Positions 53,470 to 62,900 of a stretch of DNA of 64,000 nt are shown piece by piece. Position numbers and translations under genes: made by a program. How positions within the stretch are numbered: the first letter of the stretch is position 1; every line of letters begins with the position of its first letter. Below the pieces are notes generated by a model, which saw nothing but the letters and a program-made list of their open reading frames with translations, did no database searches and was not told the DNA's origin. Source of the stretch: Deltaproteobacteria bacterium (GTDB taxonomy: Bacteria > Myxococcota > Kuafuiibacteriia > Kuafuiibacteriales > Kuafuiibacteriaceae); the NCBI GenBank assembly GCA_020632995.1, contig JACKEN010000011.1, forward strand, positions 62,001-126,000, read 5' to 3'.

Positions 53470-54462
53470 TCAGCGCTCGCGCTTGCGCCTTCGGTGAATG
53501 AACAGGACGGACGCGAGCAACAACCACGCGCCGAGCGGCTGGCGTCCGGTCACGCTGCACCCGGAGCCGCTCGTCTCGGTGCGGTCGATGCACTGACCGA
53601 GGCTGTTGCAGGTCCCCGCGCTGCAGTCGTCGTCCGACCGACAGTCGAAGGTGCAGACCTTGTTGCTGCCGCAGTAGGAGCCCGACGGGCACTCGGCGTT
53701 GCCGAGGCAGGAAGCCTCGACCCCTGCGTCGGTGGGCGTCGTCCCCGCGTCCTCGACGGGGACACCACTGTCGACGATGACCCCGGCGTCCGGCGTGTCG
53801 CCGCTGTCCGGCGGGAAGCCGCCGTCCGGCGGGGAGCCGCTGTCGGGCGGGAAGCCGCCATCAGGCGTGAGGCCACTGTCTGGCGTGACGCCCCCGTCCG
53901 TCGGCGTCACGGCGCCGCTGACCACCGCACGAATCACCCAGTCCCCGCTCAGGCCGAGGTCGGCGGATCGGACCCAACCGAACCCGGTCGCGAGGATGAA
54001 GTTGCGGTTCGCGTCGATGGTGCCGTCGGCGTCGCGCGCCGGGCCCGGGAGGCCATCGAGCGTGATCCCGATCCCCACCCGGAAGGGTCCGTTGAGGATG
54101 ATGTTCTTCGACGTGAGGTCGACCTCGTGCATGGTCTCGTCGTCCGCCATCACGCCGTAAGCTTCCCCCGGCATGAGCAGGGTCCCGGGCTGCGTCGCGC
54201 CGGCCGAGTCGTCCCAGATCCAGACGGTGACGGTGCTCATCTCGCTCGCGCCGCCCCAGAGGAACCGAACGGACTGGAGCTGCACGCCTGCGGTCGGTGG
54301 ATCCAAGCGAACGGCGGCGACCTCGTCCGCGACGAACCCCGCCTGGAACCCGACCGGCATCCCCGCCGAGAAGCCGTCGATCTTGAGCTCGGTCTGAGCC
54401 GCCGCCTCGAGCGGCGTCGCGAGGAACACGGGCAGGAGCAGGGCGAGAGGGCGCAGCGACAT
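53470..54462 (-). CDS. Exported protein with DSG repeats and MYXO-CTERM tail
   Basis: 330 residues. Signal peptide to about 22 (PLEAAAQ). Residues 25-185 are a beta-sandwich-like domain (VRFLWGGASEMSTVTVWIWDD, split by WGG). About 190-255 is a Pro/Asp/Gly linker with near-24-base units encoding PDGGFPPDSG. A Cys-rich stretch follows (CPSGSYCGSNKVC, CRSDDDCSAGTC), then a MYXO-CTERM-like end: GSGCSVTG, helix LGAWLLLASVLF, HRRRKRER. Convergent with the glycosyltransferase gene. Confidence 0.78.
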   Translation of the reverse strand: MSLRPLALLLPVFLATPLEAAAQTELKIDGFSAGMPVGFQAGFVADEVAAVRLDPPTAGVQLQSVRFLWGGASEMSTVTVWIWDDSAGATQPGTLLMPGEAYGVMADDETMHEVDLTSKNIILNGPFRVGIGITLDGLPGPARDADGTIDANRNFILATGFGWVRSADLGLSGDWVIRAVVSGAVTPTDGGVTPDSGLTPDGGFPPDSGSPPDGGFPPDSGDTPDAGVIVDSGVPVEDAGTTPTDAGVEASCLGNAECPSGSYCGSNKVCTFDCRSDDDCSAGTCNSLGQCIDRTETSGSGCSVTGRQPLGAWLLLASVLFIHRRRKRER

Positions 54463-54526
54463 GGCTGCATGCTACCTCAGGCCTCGCCCCAGCAGAAACG
54501 GGCCCCGGGTTCGGGTCGGCGGGGGC

Positions 54527-56227
54527 CTACGGCGAGCGTCGACGCCGGCGGCCGGCGAAGTAGAGCAGGGCCAGGGCGGCGGCGGACGCCGCGGCGGGGG
54601 CGGCGGGGCCGCGCTCGGACTCGGTGCAGCCGCAGCCGCCGCACTCGCGGTCGCAGGCGCACTCGACGTTGCCGTCCATGTCGCAGGAGTAGGTGAGGTC
54701 GCAGCCGCAGGTGCCGCCGCCACCGCCGTTGTTGTTCCCGTTGTTGGTGTTGTTGTTCGTGCTGTTGTTGTTGCTGTTCCCGCAGGCCGCGTCGCAGGCG
54801 CAGCCCTCGTCACAGGCGTTGGGGTCCGCGTCGCAAGCGCAGGTCGGGTTGACGGGGCACATCCCGGCCGGCAGGCAGACCGGCACCGGCGCGTCCTGGG
54901 CCATGGCGCAGCACCAGTCCACCGGGCAGGTGGAGGCGGTGTCGCAGGAGGCGGTGCAGAACGAGGTGAGGGCGGTGGGGTCGGCCACGCAGAAGTTGGC
55001 CACCTCGGGGTCGCAGTCCGCCGCCTCGGTGCACGCCCCGCCGACCGGGGACTTGGGCGGCTCGGGATCGCGCAGGAGGTAGTTCAGGGTGCCTCGATCC
55101 CGGGTGCCCTCGTGGAAGCCGGCCACGTAGTCCTCCACCATGGTGTCGAACTCCGCCTTCTCGCTCTCGTTCAGGGGGGCGCTGGAGGAGGCCAGCATCA
55201 CGAAGGCGACCCGCCACTCGGTGGGCGCCTCACCGTGCGCCGGGCTGCGGGAGCCGTTCCGGAGCCGCACGTCCTCCATCGTGAGATCGACGCGGGTGCC
55301 GGAGATCGTCACCGGCTGGATGATCTGGGGGGTGGAGGCCTTGTTGAGCGCGTCCCCGAAGAGATCGCGCAGCCGGCCCACGTCGGGGTTGGTGATGACG
55401 AAGAAGGGCTCGACCTCGTTCATCGGCAGCAGCCCCATCAGGTAGAGGTCGAGGTCGCTGTAGTGCCAGTTGTTGAAGCCGGTGACGGTGGTGAAGGTGC
55501 CGTCCTGGTTGTCGCGCCAGTTGTTGCCCTCCATCGGCGAGCCGCCGGTGTGCATGAAGTAGGACCAGTGCGCGTCGTCGCGGCCGAGGAGGACGTCTGC
55601 GCCCGCGCCGTTGCCGTCGGGCCCGGTGGTCACGAAGGAGCCCCAGCGGTGCCCCGCCTCCTGGTTGAAGACGCTGCGCGCCTGCCCGGCCGCGCCAGGG
55701 CCGGAGCCGAAGATCTCCTCGAACGACTTCCAGTCGTTCATGAACACGAAGCCCTCGCGGGGCGAGGGGCCGTTGGAGTCGAAGATGCCCTGGGCGTTGA
55801 TGCCCCACGTGTCGTTCGCCTCCGGGGCGTAGAAGAAGGCCCCGATGTTCGTGTTGAAGGACGTGAACATGTAGACGAAGACGAACTCGTCCGGGAGCAC
55901 CCGGTAGAGCTCGCGCAGGGCCACGTTCGCCGCGGTCTGCAGGTCGTTGCCCGACTGGAAGGGGATGGGGAACGAGTTGTCGTTGTCCTCGACGTAGACG
56001 TAGTTGGGCCGCACCTCGACGGTGGCGGCGCCCACCCGGCCGAGGCGCTCGGCGTAGGTGGGCACCTTGCCGGTGATGTAGTCCAGCTCGGGGCGGAGCT
56101 GCTCCACCCGCGGATCGCCGGTCATGTCGTAGAGCCCCTCGCGGCCGAAGAGGTCCGGCGCGGCCGAGGCCACGGCAGGGAGCAGCACGATCCCCGTGGT
56201 GAAGAGGAGGGAGTGATTGAGTCTCAT
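54527..56227 (-). CDS. Exported protein with metalloprotease-like motif and MYXO-CTERM tail
   Basis: 566 residues, signal peptide to about 23. Residues 195-206 read NQEAGHRWGSFV, like a zinc-metallopeptidase helix (H-E-x-x-H) but with Gln in place of the first His; HWSYFMHTGG follows at about 225. Whether it still binds zinc is open. A Cys-rich domain at about 395-470 is followed by an Asn-rich linker, a second Cys-rich stretch with CGGCGC, a hydrophobic helix (AAASAAALALLYFAG) and RRRRR, a MYXO-CTERM-like tail. Expected at the cell surface. Confidence 0.78.
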   Translation of the reverse strand: MRLNHSLLFTTGIVLLPAVASAAPDLFGREGLYDMTGDPRVEQLRPELDYITGKVPTYAERLGRVGAATVEVRPNYVYVEDNDNSFPIPFQSGNDLQTAANVALRELYRVLPDEFVFVYMFTSFNTNIGAFFYAPEANDTWGINAQGIFDSNGPSPREGFVFMNDWKSFEEIFGSGPGAAGQARSVFNQEAGHRWGSFVTTGPDGNGAGADVLLGRDDAHWSYFMHTGGSPMEGNNWRDNQDGTFTTVTGFNNWHYSDLDLYLMGLLPMNEVEPFFVITNPDVGRLRDLFGDALNKASTPQIIQPVTISGTRVDLTMEDVRLRNGSRSPAHGEAPTEWRVAFVMLASSSAPLNESEKAEFDTMVEDYVAGFHEGTRDRGTLNYLLRDPEPPKSPVGGACTEAADCDPEVANFCVADPTALTSFCTASCDTASTCPVDWCCAMAQDAPVPVCLPAGMCPVNPTCACDADPNACDEGCACDAACGNSNNNSTNNNTNNGNNNGGGGGTCGCDLTYSCDMDGNVECACDRECGGCGCTESERGPAAPAAASAAALALLYFAGRRRRRSP

Positions 56228-56290
56228 TTGTGTGTGGAGCCTGGGTCGGGGCCCGTCACCAATCCCGACGCCTAACTTGTAGCTAGCCTC

Positions 56291-56329
56291 GGGTCAGGGC
56301 ACCCGGCCTGGCCATCCGACACCTGACCC
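56291..56329. promoter_or_regulatory. Inverted repeat in a divergent promoter region
   Basis: GGGTCAGG (56291-56298) and CCTGACCC (56322-56329) are perfect inverted copies 23 bases apart, the right copy touching the start codon of the lipoprotein gene. The gene at 54527-56227 diverges 64 bases to the left. A shared operator is possible; a hairpin covering the start codon is the alternative. Confidence 0.4.
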
Positions 56330-56788
56330 ATGAGAACCTCAATGATTCCGGTGGCGCTCGCCGCGCTCCTCGCGGCGTGTGGAGGCGACCCCGACGCGCC
56401 CGGGCGGTGCGGGGCGGGGGCCGCCGAGGCGACGCTGGCCTTCGGTGACCCGCCGGGGGCCGAAGCCCGGACCACCCTGATCCTCGGGCCCCAAGGCGGC
56501 TGCCACGTCGCGGTGGGCGTGTGGTTGGCCGGGGCCTGGGCGGACCGGGTGACCCTCAGCGGGGCGGTGACCCTCGACGACGGTGCGGTGCTCGAGGCCC
56601 GGCGCCGGCTTCGAGTGACTGACGAGGGTGGGCGTTGCCTGGCCGGCCCCTTCCCGGTGGTGGCCTTCGAGCCAGAGGCGGCGGTGGGGCCCGGTCGGGC
56701 CGTGTTCCAGGTGGAGGACGAGCTCGGAAACCAGGTCGACGCCGAGGCTCCCCTCACGCTGGAGCCGAACCCAGCCTGCCAGCGGTAG
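56330..56788 (+). CDS. Small lipoprotein
   Basis: 152 residues. Lipoprotein signal VALAALLAACGG (Cys near 16). The mature part is beta-rich with four more cysteines (GRCGAG, GGCHVA, GGRCLAG, NPACQR), likely two disulfides. No recognised family. The start codon directly follows an inverted repeat and has no clear ribosome-binding site. Confidence 0.65.
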   Translation: MRTSMIPVALAALLAACGGDPDAPGRCGAGAAEATLAFGDPPGAEARTTLILGPQGGCHVAVGVWLAGAWADRVTLSGAVTLDDGAVLEARRRLRVTDEGGRCLAGPFPVVAFEPEAAVGPGRAVFQVEDELGNQVDAEAPLTLEPNPACQR

Positions 56789-56805
56789 GGGGAGAGGATC
56801 TGAGA

Positions 56806-56877
56806 GCCCGCAGTCGGATTCGAACCAACGACCTATGCTTTACGAAAGCATTGCTCTACCAGCTGAGCTATGCGGGC
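56806..56877 (-). tRNA. tRNA-Thr (anticodon CGT)
   Basis: 72 bases folding as a standard cloverleaf: acceptor GCCCGCA with TGCGGGC, D-stem GCTC with GAGC, anticodon stem ATGCT with AGCAT around loop TTCGTAA (anticodon CGT, reads ACG), and T-arm GTTGG-TTCGAAT-CCGAC. No CCA is encoded. It lies between two plus-strand genes on the opposite strand. Confidence 0.97.
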
Positions 56878-56977
56878 GGCGAGGAGCGGTTCCTAGCACG
56901 GGCACGTCAGGGCGGGAAGGATTTTCCGCTGGCCATCAGCGGTACCGACACTTCCCTCCATTGAAACATCAAAGACA

Positions 56978-56983
56978 TATAAT
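56978..56983 (+). promoter_or_regulatory. TATAAT in an AT-rich pocket
   Basis: A perfect -10 hexamer in the most AT-rich stretch of the window (about 56960-57005), 42 bases before the next ATG. A TTGAAA lies at 56961-56966, but only 11 bases away, so no proper -35 is seen for the plus strand. The same pocket could also serve the minus-strand tRNA. Low certainty. Confidence 0.3.
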
Positions 56984-57024
56984 TTAGCATCACTTCGCAT
57001 CAAGTTTCCGTCTCCGGAGGTCTC

Positions 57025-57966
57025 ATGCGCACCACGCCACCGCTCCTCGTCTCGCTCATCCTCACCGCGAGCGCCGCCCAGGCGGCGTCCGAGGACGACC
57101 GGGCCTTCCTCGCCTCGGACGCGGTCGGCGCCCTGACCTCGCCCAAGGAGCTCGACGGCGTGGCCGCCGTGCAGCAGGTCTGCGAGGCGCTGACCGAGGG
57201 CCTGGACCCGGCCCGGGACCCGGACGATCCGGTGCCCGAGGCGGTGCAGGCGGCGCGGCGGGCGGTGTACCGACTGGTGATCCCGCCCAAGGGGTTCGAG
57301 GTGGGGCCTGGCCTCCAGCTCCGCCTCGAGCGGCCCCTGGTGACCTTCGGAGGGAGCGTCACCCTCGTGGTCCTGGATCGGAGCGGCGGCACCTTCGACG
57401 TGCCCCCCGCCACCGCGCCGGCCCTCGCCCGGCAGGTGGAGGAGGCCCGCACCGCCCTCGAGGTGGTGTTCCGGCTCGAGGGCACCGACTCCGACCTGTC
57501 CCCGTGCTTCGGTCACCCGAAGAGCGGCGCCCGGGGTCTGCGGGCCGAGCCCCTGAGCTACGCGCTCCTCGACGCGAAGACCGGGGCGGTGCTCGCCCGC
57601 ATCCGGACCAGGCACCTCGCCCGACTCACCCGCTGGCTCCGCCCGGGCGCGGCGCAGGTCGAGGTGGACGTACAGGCCAAGGGCGGCGTGGATCCGGCGG
57701 CGGCGCGCGCCGCCCTCGACGGCGAGGCGGCGCGGGCCTGCCTGGAGCCGGTGGCGTCCAGCCCCGCGGGCACCGGGATGGCCTCGCTCTCGGCCCAGGT
57801 GGACGCGCAAGGCAGGTTGACGAACGTCAAGGCGGAGCTCGACTCGTTCGCGGACGAGGCGGTCGCGCGGTGCCTGGTGGCGGCGGTGGCGCAAGCCCGC
57901 TTGCCGCGGGGCAAGCGGCCGGGCAGCCTCACCGCCCGCTTCGCGGTCGAGCGCGGTGACGAGTAG
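57025..57966 (+). CDS. Exported protein with AgmX/TonB-like C-terminal domain
   Basis: 313 residues. Signal peptide to about 20 (SAAQAAS). Residues 20-205 are unassigned. Residues 220-312 (ACLEPVASSPAGTGMASLSAQVDAQGRL, then DEAVARCLVAAVAQARLPRG) follow the pattern of the AgmX/PglI C-terminal domain frequent in Myxococcota: a TonB-C-like beta fold with a conserved Cys pair. GGAGG precedes the ATG. Possible envelope or gliding-associated role, unproven. Confidence 0.7.
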   Translation: MRTTPPLLVSLILTASAAQAASEDDRAFLASDAVGALTSPKELDGVAAVQQVCEALTEGLDPARDPDDPVPEAVQAARRAVYRLVIPPKGFEVGPGLQLRLERPLVTFGGSVTLVVLDRSGGTFDVPPATAPALARQVEEARTALEVVFRLEGTDSDLSPCFGHPKSGARGLRAEPLSYALLDAKTGAVLARIRTRHLARLTRWLRPGAAQVEVDVQAKGGVDPAAARAALDGEAARACLEPVASSPAGTGMASLSAQVDAQGRLTNVKAELDSFADEAVARCLVAAVAQARLPRGKRPGSLTARFAVERGDE

Positions 57967-57972
57967 CTCCAG

Positions 57973-59649
57973 CTACGGGACCAGGCCCAGGGCGCGTAGG
58001 CCGTCGCACCGGCCGCCGCGGAACGTCGCGGTGGTGCCGAGCGGCACGTCCAGCACCATCACCGTGTCCGCGCCCTCCCCGTAGGCGGGCCAGGCCGGGG
58101 TCATGCTCGGCGCGCCGTCCCGGGCGAAGGAGCTCCACGCCCCGAGCATCGCCTCGGCGAGGGCGAGGTCGTCGGCGGTGGGGGTGTAGGCCGGGGACAC
58201 GTCCACCGTCCCGAACACGAACGGGATCTCGTAGCCGTGCTGGGCCCCGTTGGCCCCCGCCACCCCGCTCAGGCGGTGGCTGAAGTAGTACATGAAGCTG
58301 GGCGCCGCGCCGCCCGCCGCCACGCGGGCGAAGGACTCGGCCGGGCAGTTGAAGGCCACGTCGGCGAACGCGGCGTCGAAGGCGGCCTTGTGGTCGGGGA
58401 AGTCGGCCTCGGGGTAGAGGGCCAGGACCCCAGGGGCGAGGGCGGGGCCCACGATGGCGGTGATGCGCTGCTCGAGCGCGGCACGGGTGGGGACCGCGAC
58501 CCCGCGGGTGAAGCCCACCGCCTCGTCGGAGTTGCTCCCGATCAGCACCGGCACCTCGTTGCCGCCGCCCTGGTTGAAGGTGGTGTACGGCTCCTTGGGG
58601 ATGACGACCCCGTCCACGCAGGGGCCGATGTCGGGCAGACCGAGACCCGAGCTGCTGATGGTCGCCTGGGTCGCCACCACCGCCTCCGCCCCGAGCCCGC
58701 GCATGCAAGCCAGCTTGTCGGCTTCGCCGTCGCAGCCCGCCGCGGTGACGAGCTCCGCCCCGATGTCCAGGGCCGAGCGGCCTCGCGGCGCGTTCTCCAT
58801 CAGGGCGAGGGAGAAGCAGCCGCCGCCGCTCTCGATCACCGCGCGGTGGAACAGCCCGGCGCCGAGGGGGCTGCCGAGGAGGGTGCACACCGAGACCCCG
58901 CCCGCGGACTCACCGAAGATGGTCACGTTGCCGGGGTCGCCGCCGAACGCCGCGATGTTGTCCCTGACCCAGGTCAGCGCCGCCACCTGGTCCAGGGTCC
59001 CGTAGTTGCCCGCCACGTCGTCCGGGCTCTCGGCCTTGAGCTCGGGGGTGGCGAGGAAGCCGAGGGCGCCCAGCCGGTAGTTGATGCTCACCAGCACCAC
59101 CCCGCCGTCCCGGGTCAGGCGCGTGCCGTCGTAGAGCGGCTGGCTGGCCGAGCCGGCCACGAAGCCCCCGCCGTGGATCCACACCATCACCGGGCGAGGC
59201 TCGGTGGCGAGCGGGGTCCACACGTTCAGCGTCAGGCAGTCCTCGTCTCCGCTGTAGCCGCCGCCCTGCAAGGAGTCTTGCGGACAGGCGGGGCCGAAGG
59301 TGGCGGTGTCCCGGACCTCGGTCCAGCCCTCGTGGGGCGCGGGGGGCCGAAAGCGCAGGGCGCCCACCGGCGGCGCCGCATAGGGGATACCTCGGAATGC
59401 CCAGAGGTCGTCCTCGGCCACGCCTCGCACCACCCCGAGGGTGGTCTGGACCTCCCCCGGCCCGAGGGTGCCCGCGTCCGGGGCCTCGCCTGCGTCGGGG
59501 GTCTCGCCTGCGTCGGGGGCGGCGCCGCTGTCGGGGTTGGTGGCGCCCGCGTCCGGCCCACCGAGGCCGGGTTCGTCCCCGCCACCGCAGGCGGCCAGGA
59601 GGGGGAGGAGGGCGAGGGCGAGGCTGGGGCGGAGGCGCATGGGATCCAT
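57973..59649 (-). CDS. Type-B carboxylesterase lipoprotein
   Basis: 558 residues. Lipoprotein signal ALALLPLLAACGGG (Cys near 22), then a PDAG/PDSG linker of about 35 residues, then a carboxylesterase/lipase fold: EDCLTLNVWTP near 130, oxyanion GGGFVAGS, nucleophile Ser248 in FGESAGG, an acidic residue in SNSDEA near 365 and His in NGAQHGYEIPF near 470. Substrate unknown, exposed on the cell surface by inference. Start may be ATG 59649 or 59640. Confidence 0.88.
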   Translation of the reverse strand: MDPMRLRPSLALALLPLLAACGGGDEPGLGGPDAGATNPDSGAAPDAGETPDAGEAPDAGTLGPGEVQTTLGVVRGVAEDDLWAFRGIPYAAPPVGALRFRPPAPHEGWTEVRDTATFGPACPQDSLQGGGYSGDEDCLTLNVWTPLATEPRPVMVWIHGGGFVAGSASQPLYDGTRLTRDGGVVLVSINYRLGALGFLATPELKAESPDDVAGNYGTLDQVAALTWVRDNIAAFGGDPGNVTIFGESAGGVSVCTLLGSPLGAGLFHRAVIESGGGCFSLALMENAPRGRSALDIGAELVTAAGCDGEADKLACMRGLGAEAVVATQATISSSGLGLPDIGPCVDGVVIPKEPYTTFNQGGGNEVPVLIGSNSDEAVGFTRGVAVPTRAALEQRITAIVGPALAPGVLALYPEADFPDHKAAFDAAFADVAFNCPAESFARVAAGGAAPSFMYYFSHRLSGVAGANGAQHGYEIPFVFGTVDVSPAYTPTADDLALAEAMLGAWSSFARDGAPSMTPAWPAYGEGADTVMVLDVPLGTTATFRGGRCDGLRALGLVP

Positions 59650-59728
59650 CCAACCCCCGGCGCGGCGAGAAGTCGCGCAGGGTGGAGAAAAAACCGGCAA
59701 TCGGAGCGCGCAGCCGGGCGAAGCCCCA

Positions 59729-59907
59729 CTAGTCCCCTGCGTCAGTGATTCCTTGCTGAAGTCGCGAAGTCCATTCTCGTGTCTGGTGCTCGCGTGAGGA
59801 GGGCGCATACTCGTTGTCTGCAACCGACGAAAGCCGAAGGCGGCGCGGGCAGCAGGCGCGAGAAGGGGCCGCGAATTTGGTGAGGAATCACTGACGCAGG
59901 GGACTAG
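59729..59907. mobile_element. 179-bp MITE with perfect 25-bp terminal inverted repeats
   Basis: Left arm 59729-59753 and right arm 59883-59907 are exact reverse complements (outer end CTAGTCCCCTGCGTCAG). If the outer CTAG is a duplicated target, the repeats proper are 21 bp beginning TCCCCTGCG. The 129-base interior has no coding capacity, so the element must be moved by a transposase made elsewhere. The right end provides the TAG stop of the TPR gene (stop on the minus strand within CTAG), so it sits precisely at that gene's end. Family not assigned. Confidence 0.8.
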
Positions 59908-62900
59908 CGGCTCTGGAGGATGTCCTGAGCGGTCGCCCGCATGTCGTCGGGCGCGTGCTCGTCGGCCAGGCACCGCTCGAGCGCCTTCTTCGCGTCGGAC
60001 GAGAGGTCCTTTCTCGCCAAAGCGATACCCAGCTGGCACCACGCGGCCGAGAGGGTGGGCTCGGCCTTCACCGCGCGCTGGTAGTAGGCGAGCGCCTCCT
60101 TCTCTTCCCCCTGGCGGGCCAGGATGTTCCCGATCTGCAAGAGGGCCTGCCCATTGTCGGGCAGGTACTTGATGGCGGTCTTGAACGCGTTCATCGCGTC
60201 GTCGTCGCGGTTCTGGCGGGTGTAGCTCTCGCCGATGTCCACCCAGATGCTGCGATCGTGGGGGGCCGACTCCTTGTAGTCCTCGAAGGCCTGGCGCGCC
60301 TTGTCGAACTGGTGGCGCTCGAGGGCGGTCCAGCCGATCGCCCGGTGCGCGGCGGCGAGCCGGCTGTTCAGCTTGACCGCCTTCTCGTAGTACGTGATCG
60401 CCTCGTACAGCGAGTTGTTCTTCTCGAGGGCCCGCCCCAACCAGTAGTGGTAGAGCGCGTTCCTCGGCTCCATGTCGACCGCCAGCCGCAGGCTGGCCAC
60501 GGCGTCGTGGATCCGGTTGTCCTCCATGGCCACCCGGGCCTCCCAGTAGCGCACCTCGGCGCTCTTCACCCCGGACGCCATCTCGATGTTCCTGCCCCGC
60601 TCGAGCGAGGCCTTGGCCTCGGCCACCTCACCCTGCTCGAGGTAGGCCGCCACCATCTTGAGGTGGGGGCGCGGGTCCTTCTCGTCCAGGCTCGCCGCGT
60701 CCCGGTACAGGCTGAGGGCCGCCGGCAGGTCGCCTTGCAGTTCGAGGGCTCGGCCGTACTCGAAGAGCACCTGGGGGTTCTTGGGCTCGGCCGCCAGCGC
60801 GGCCAGGTACAGCGGGATCGCCTGGGCCAGCTCGGCGCTCGCGCCAGGGTCGTTGCTCTTGGCCGCCTCGTCCCGCAGGGCGTTGGCGTGGCCGATGCGG
60901 GCCTCGATGTCCTCGTCGTCCAGCTCCAGGGCCTTGGCGAAGGTCTCGCGCGCCTTGTCGAGCTGGCCACGGCGCACGAAGACGTCACCGAGCAGGGTGT
61001 GGGCGAACGCGGAGTAGGGGGCCTTCTCGGTGGCCTCCTCCGCGTTGCCGAGCGCCGCGTCCACGTCGCCGAGCGACAGGTCGAGGCGGCCCAGCATCAC
61101 GTTGGGCTCCGCGCTGTTCGCGGCCAGCTTGATGGCTCGGGTCACGGCGGTGCGGGCGTCGGTGAACTTGCCGAGGCGGAGGTCGAAGCGCGCCTCCCAC
61201 AGCGAGATCCGGTAGTCCCGAGGGGCGACGGTCTTGGCCGCCTCGAGGTCGATGAAGCCCTTCGCGATGTCGTCGGTGTCGATGTAGATCCGGGCGCGCG
61301 CCAGGAGGGCCTCGAGGTTCGTGGGATCGCGCTGGAGCACCGGGGCGAGCAGGTTGAGGCCGTCGAGGGCCGACCCCTTGGCGGTGGCGGCCAGCGCGGC
61401 CATGGACACGTAGGCCGCGTTGCCGGGCTCCAGCCGTGCCGCCTCCGAGGCGAACTCCGCCGCCTTGCTCAGGCGCCCGACCTCGTCGAAGGCCATGACG
61501 GTGTCGTAGAGGAAGTGGGCCCGGTCGTTGGGCGGCAGCCCGCGGTCGGCGCTCCTGGCGGTCTGGGCCATCACCCGCCGCTTGGGCCCGTAGCGGTGGA
61601 GCGCGTCGTACAGCTTGGCCGCCTGCACGCCGGAGCGGGCGTGGGTGGGCACCGCGTCGATCGCCTTCTGGAACCACTCGGCCGCCTCGGCCTCGGCGCC
61701 CTCGCCCCCCTGGGCGAGCACGATCTCGCCGATCGTGTGGAGCGCCGGGGCGTAGCTCGGCTCGGTGACCAGCGCCTTGTCGAGGGCGGCGAGGGCCTCC
61801 ACCGGCTGGTTCATCGCCCGCCGCGCGAGGCCCAGGAGCAGGGCCAGCTCCCGGTCGTCCGGGCGCTGCTCGAGCACCGCGGCCAGCTGGGGCTCGGCCT
61901 GGGCCGCGCCGCCGCTCAGGATCTCGAGGGCCGAGCGCGCCTTCAGCACCTCGGTGTTGGCGGCGGCGGTGTTCCCGCCGAGCGCCTTGCTGAGGTCGAC
62001 GGTGTTCAGGCTCTCGGCCGCGGCCAGGAGGTCCTCGACCGGGAACGCCTCCTTGCCGTAGGCCAGGGTGGCCAACCCGCGCGCCTTGGCCAGCGCCAGC
62101 ATGTTGTCGGGGAGGCCAGGGCCGGCGGCCGCGATGGTGGCGAAGACGGAGCGGAAGCACTCGTAGCAGTGCTGGTTGATGAGCCCCGAGATCTCCTTGG
62201 GATCCGCGACCTTGGGTGGGGGCGGAGGCGGCTTCACGGGGGGCGGGGGCGGCGGCTCCTCGAAGAGCATGGCCACCAGGCCCGGCACCCCGAAGGCCCC
62301 ATAGGGGGTGAAGAGCTGGGTGAAGACGCCCACGAGCACCAGCCCCATCACCACCGCGAAGGCCAGGATGGGGCGCTTGTAGGTCTGCCAGAACGGCGGC
62401 AGATCCGGGATGTCGCCCACCTCGAGCTCGTCCCCGCCCGGGACCATGAGGGGGGTGTCGCCGGTGCTCCCCGGCCGCTTGAGGTCACCGGAGGGCGAGC
62501 CGAGCTCGGACTCGAGGTCCCCCATGATGTCCTCGATGGAGGCGGGGCCGGCGCCGCTCGCGGGGCCCACCGACGCGCCGGCGCTCGCGTAGGCGCCGGG
62601 GCTGGGGGCGGAGGGGGGCAGGGGGGCGTCCAGGCCGAGGTCGAGGTCCGCGGCGGGGCCGCCGCCCAGATCCACGTTGCCGAAGCTCATCTGGTCATCG
62701 GCGGTGAGCTCGTTGATCACCTGGTTGAGCTGGGAGTCGCTCGTCATGGCTCGCCAGGCCACGCCGTCCTCCGAGATGTCCTCGGTGCCCCTCAGCTCCT
62801 TGTTCCGGAGCATCGTGGCGATGCGGCCCACCCCGTAGGGCCCCTCGACCCGGCCGTTCCTGCGGCGCACCTTGAGCTCCGACTGGGACGGCCCGCCGGG

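Noticed and set aside
53800..53900. Tandem near-24-base units as a regulatory repeat
   Set aside because: They simply encode the PDGGFPPDSG linker of an exported protein, a common surface-protein feature.
56961..56983. TTGAAA plus TATAAT as a full sigma-70 promoter
   Set aside because: Only 11 bases separate the hexamers; just the -10 element is reported, with low confidence.
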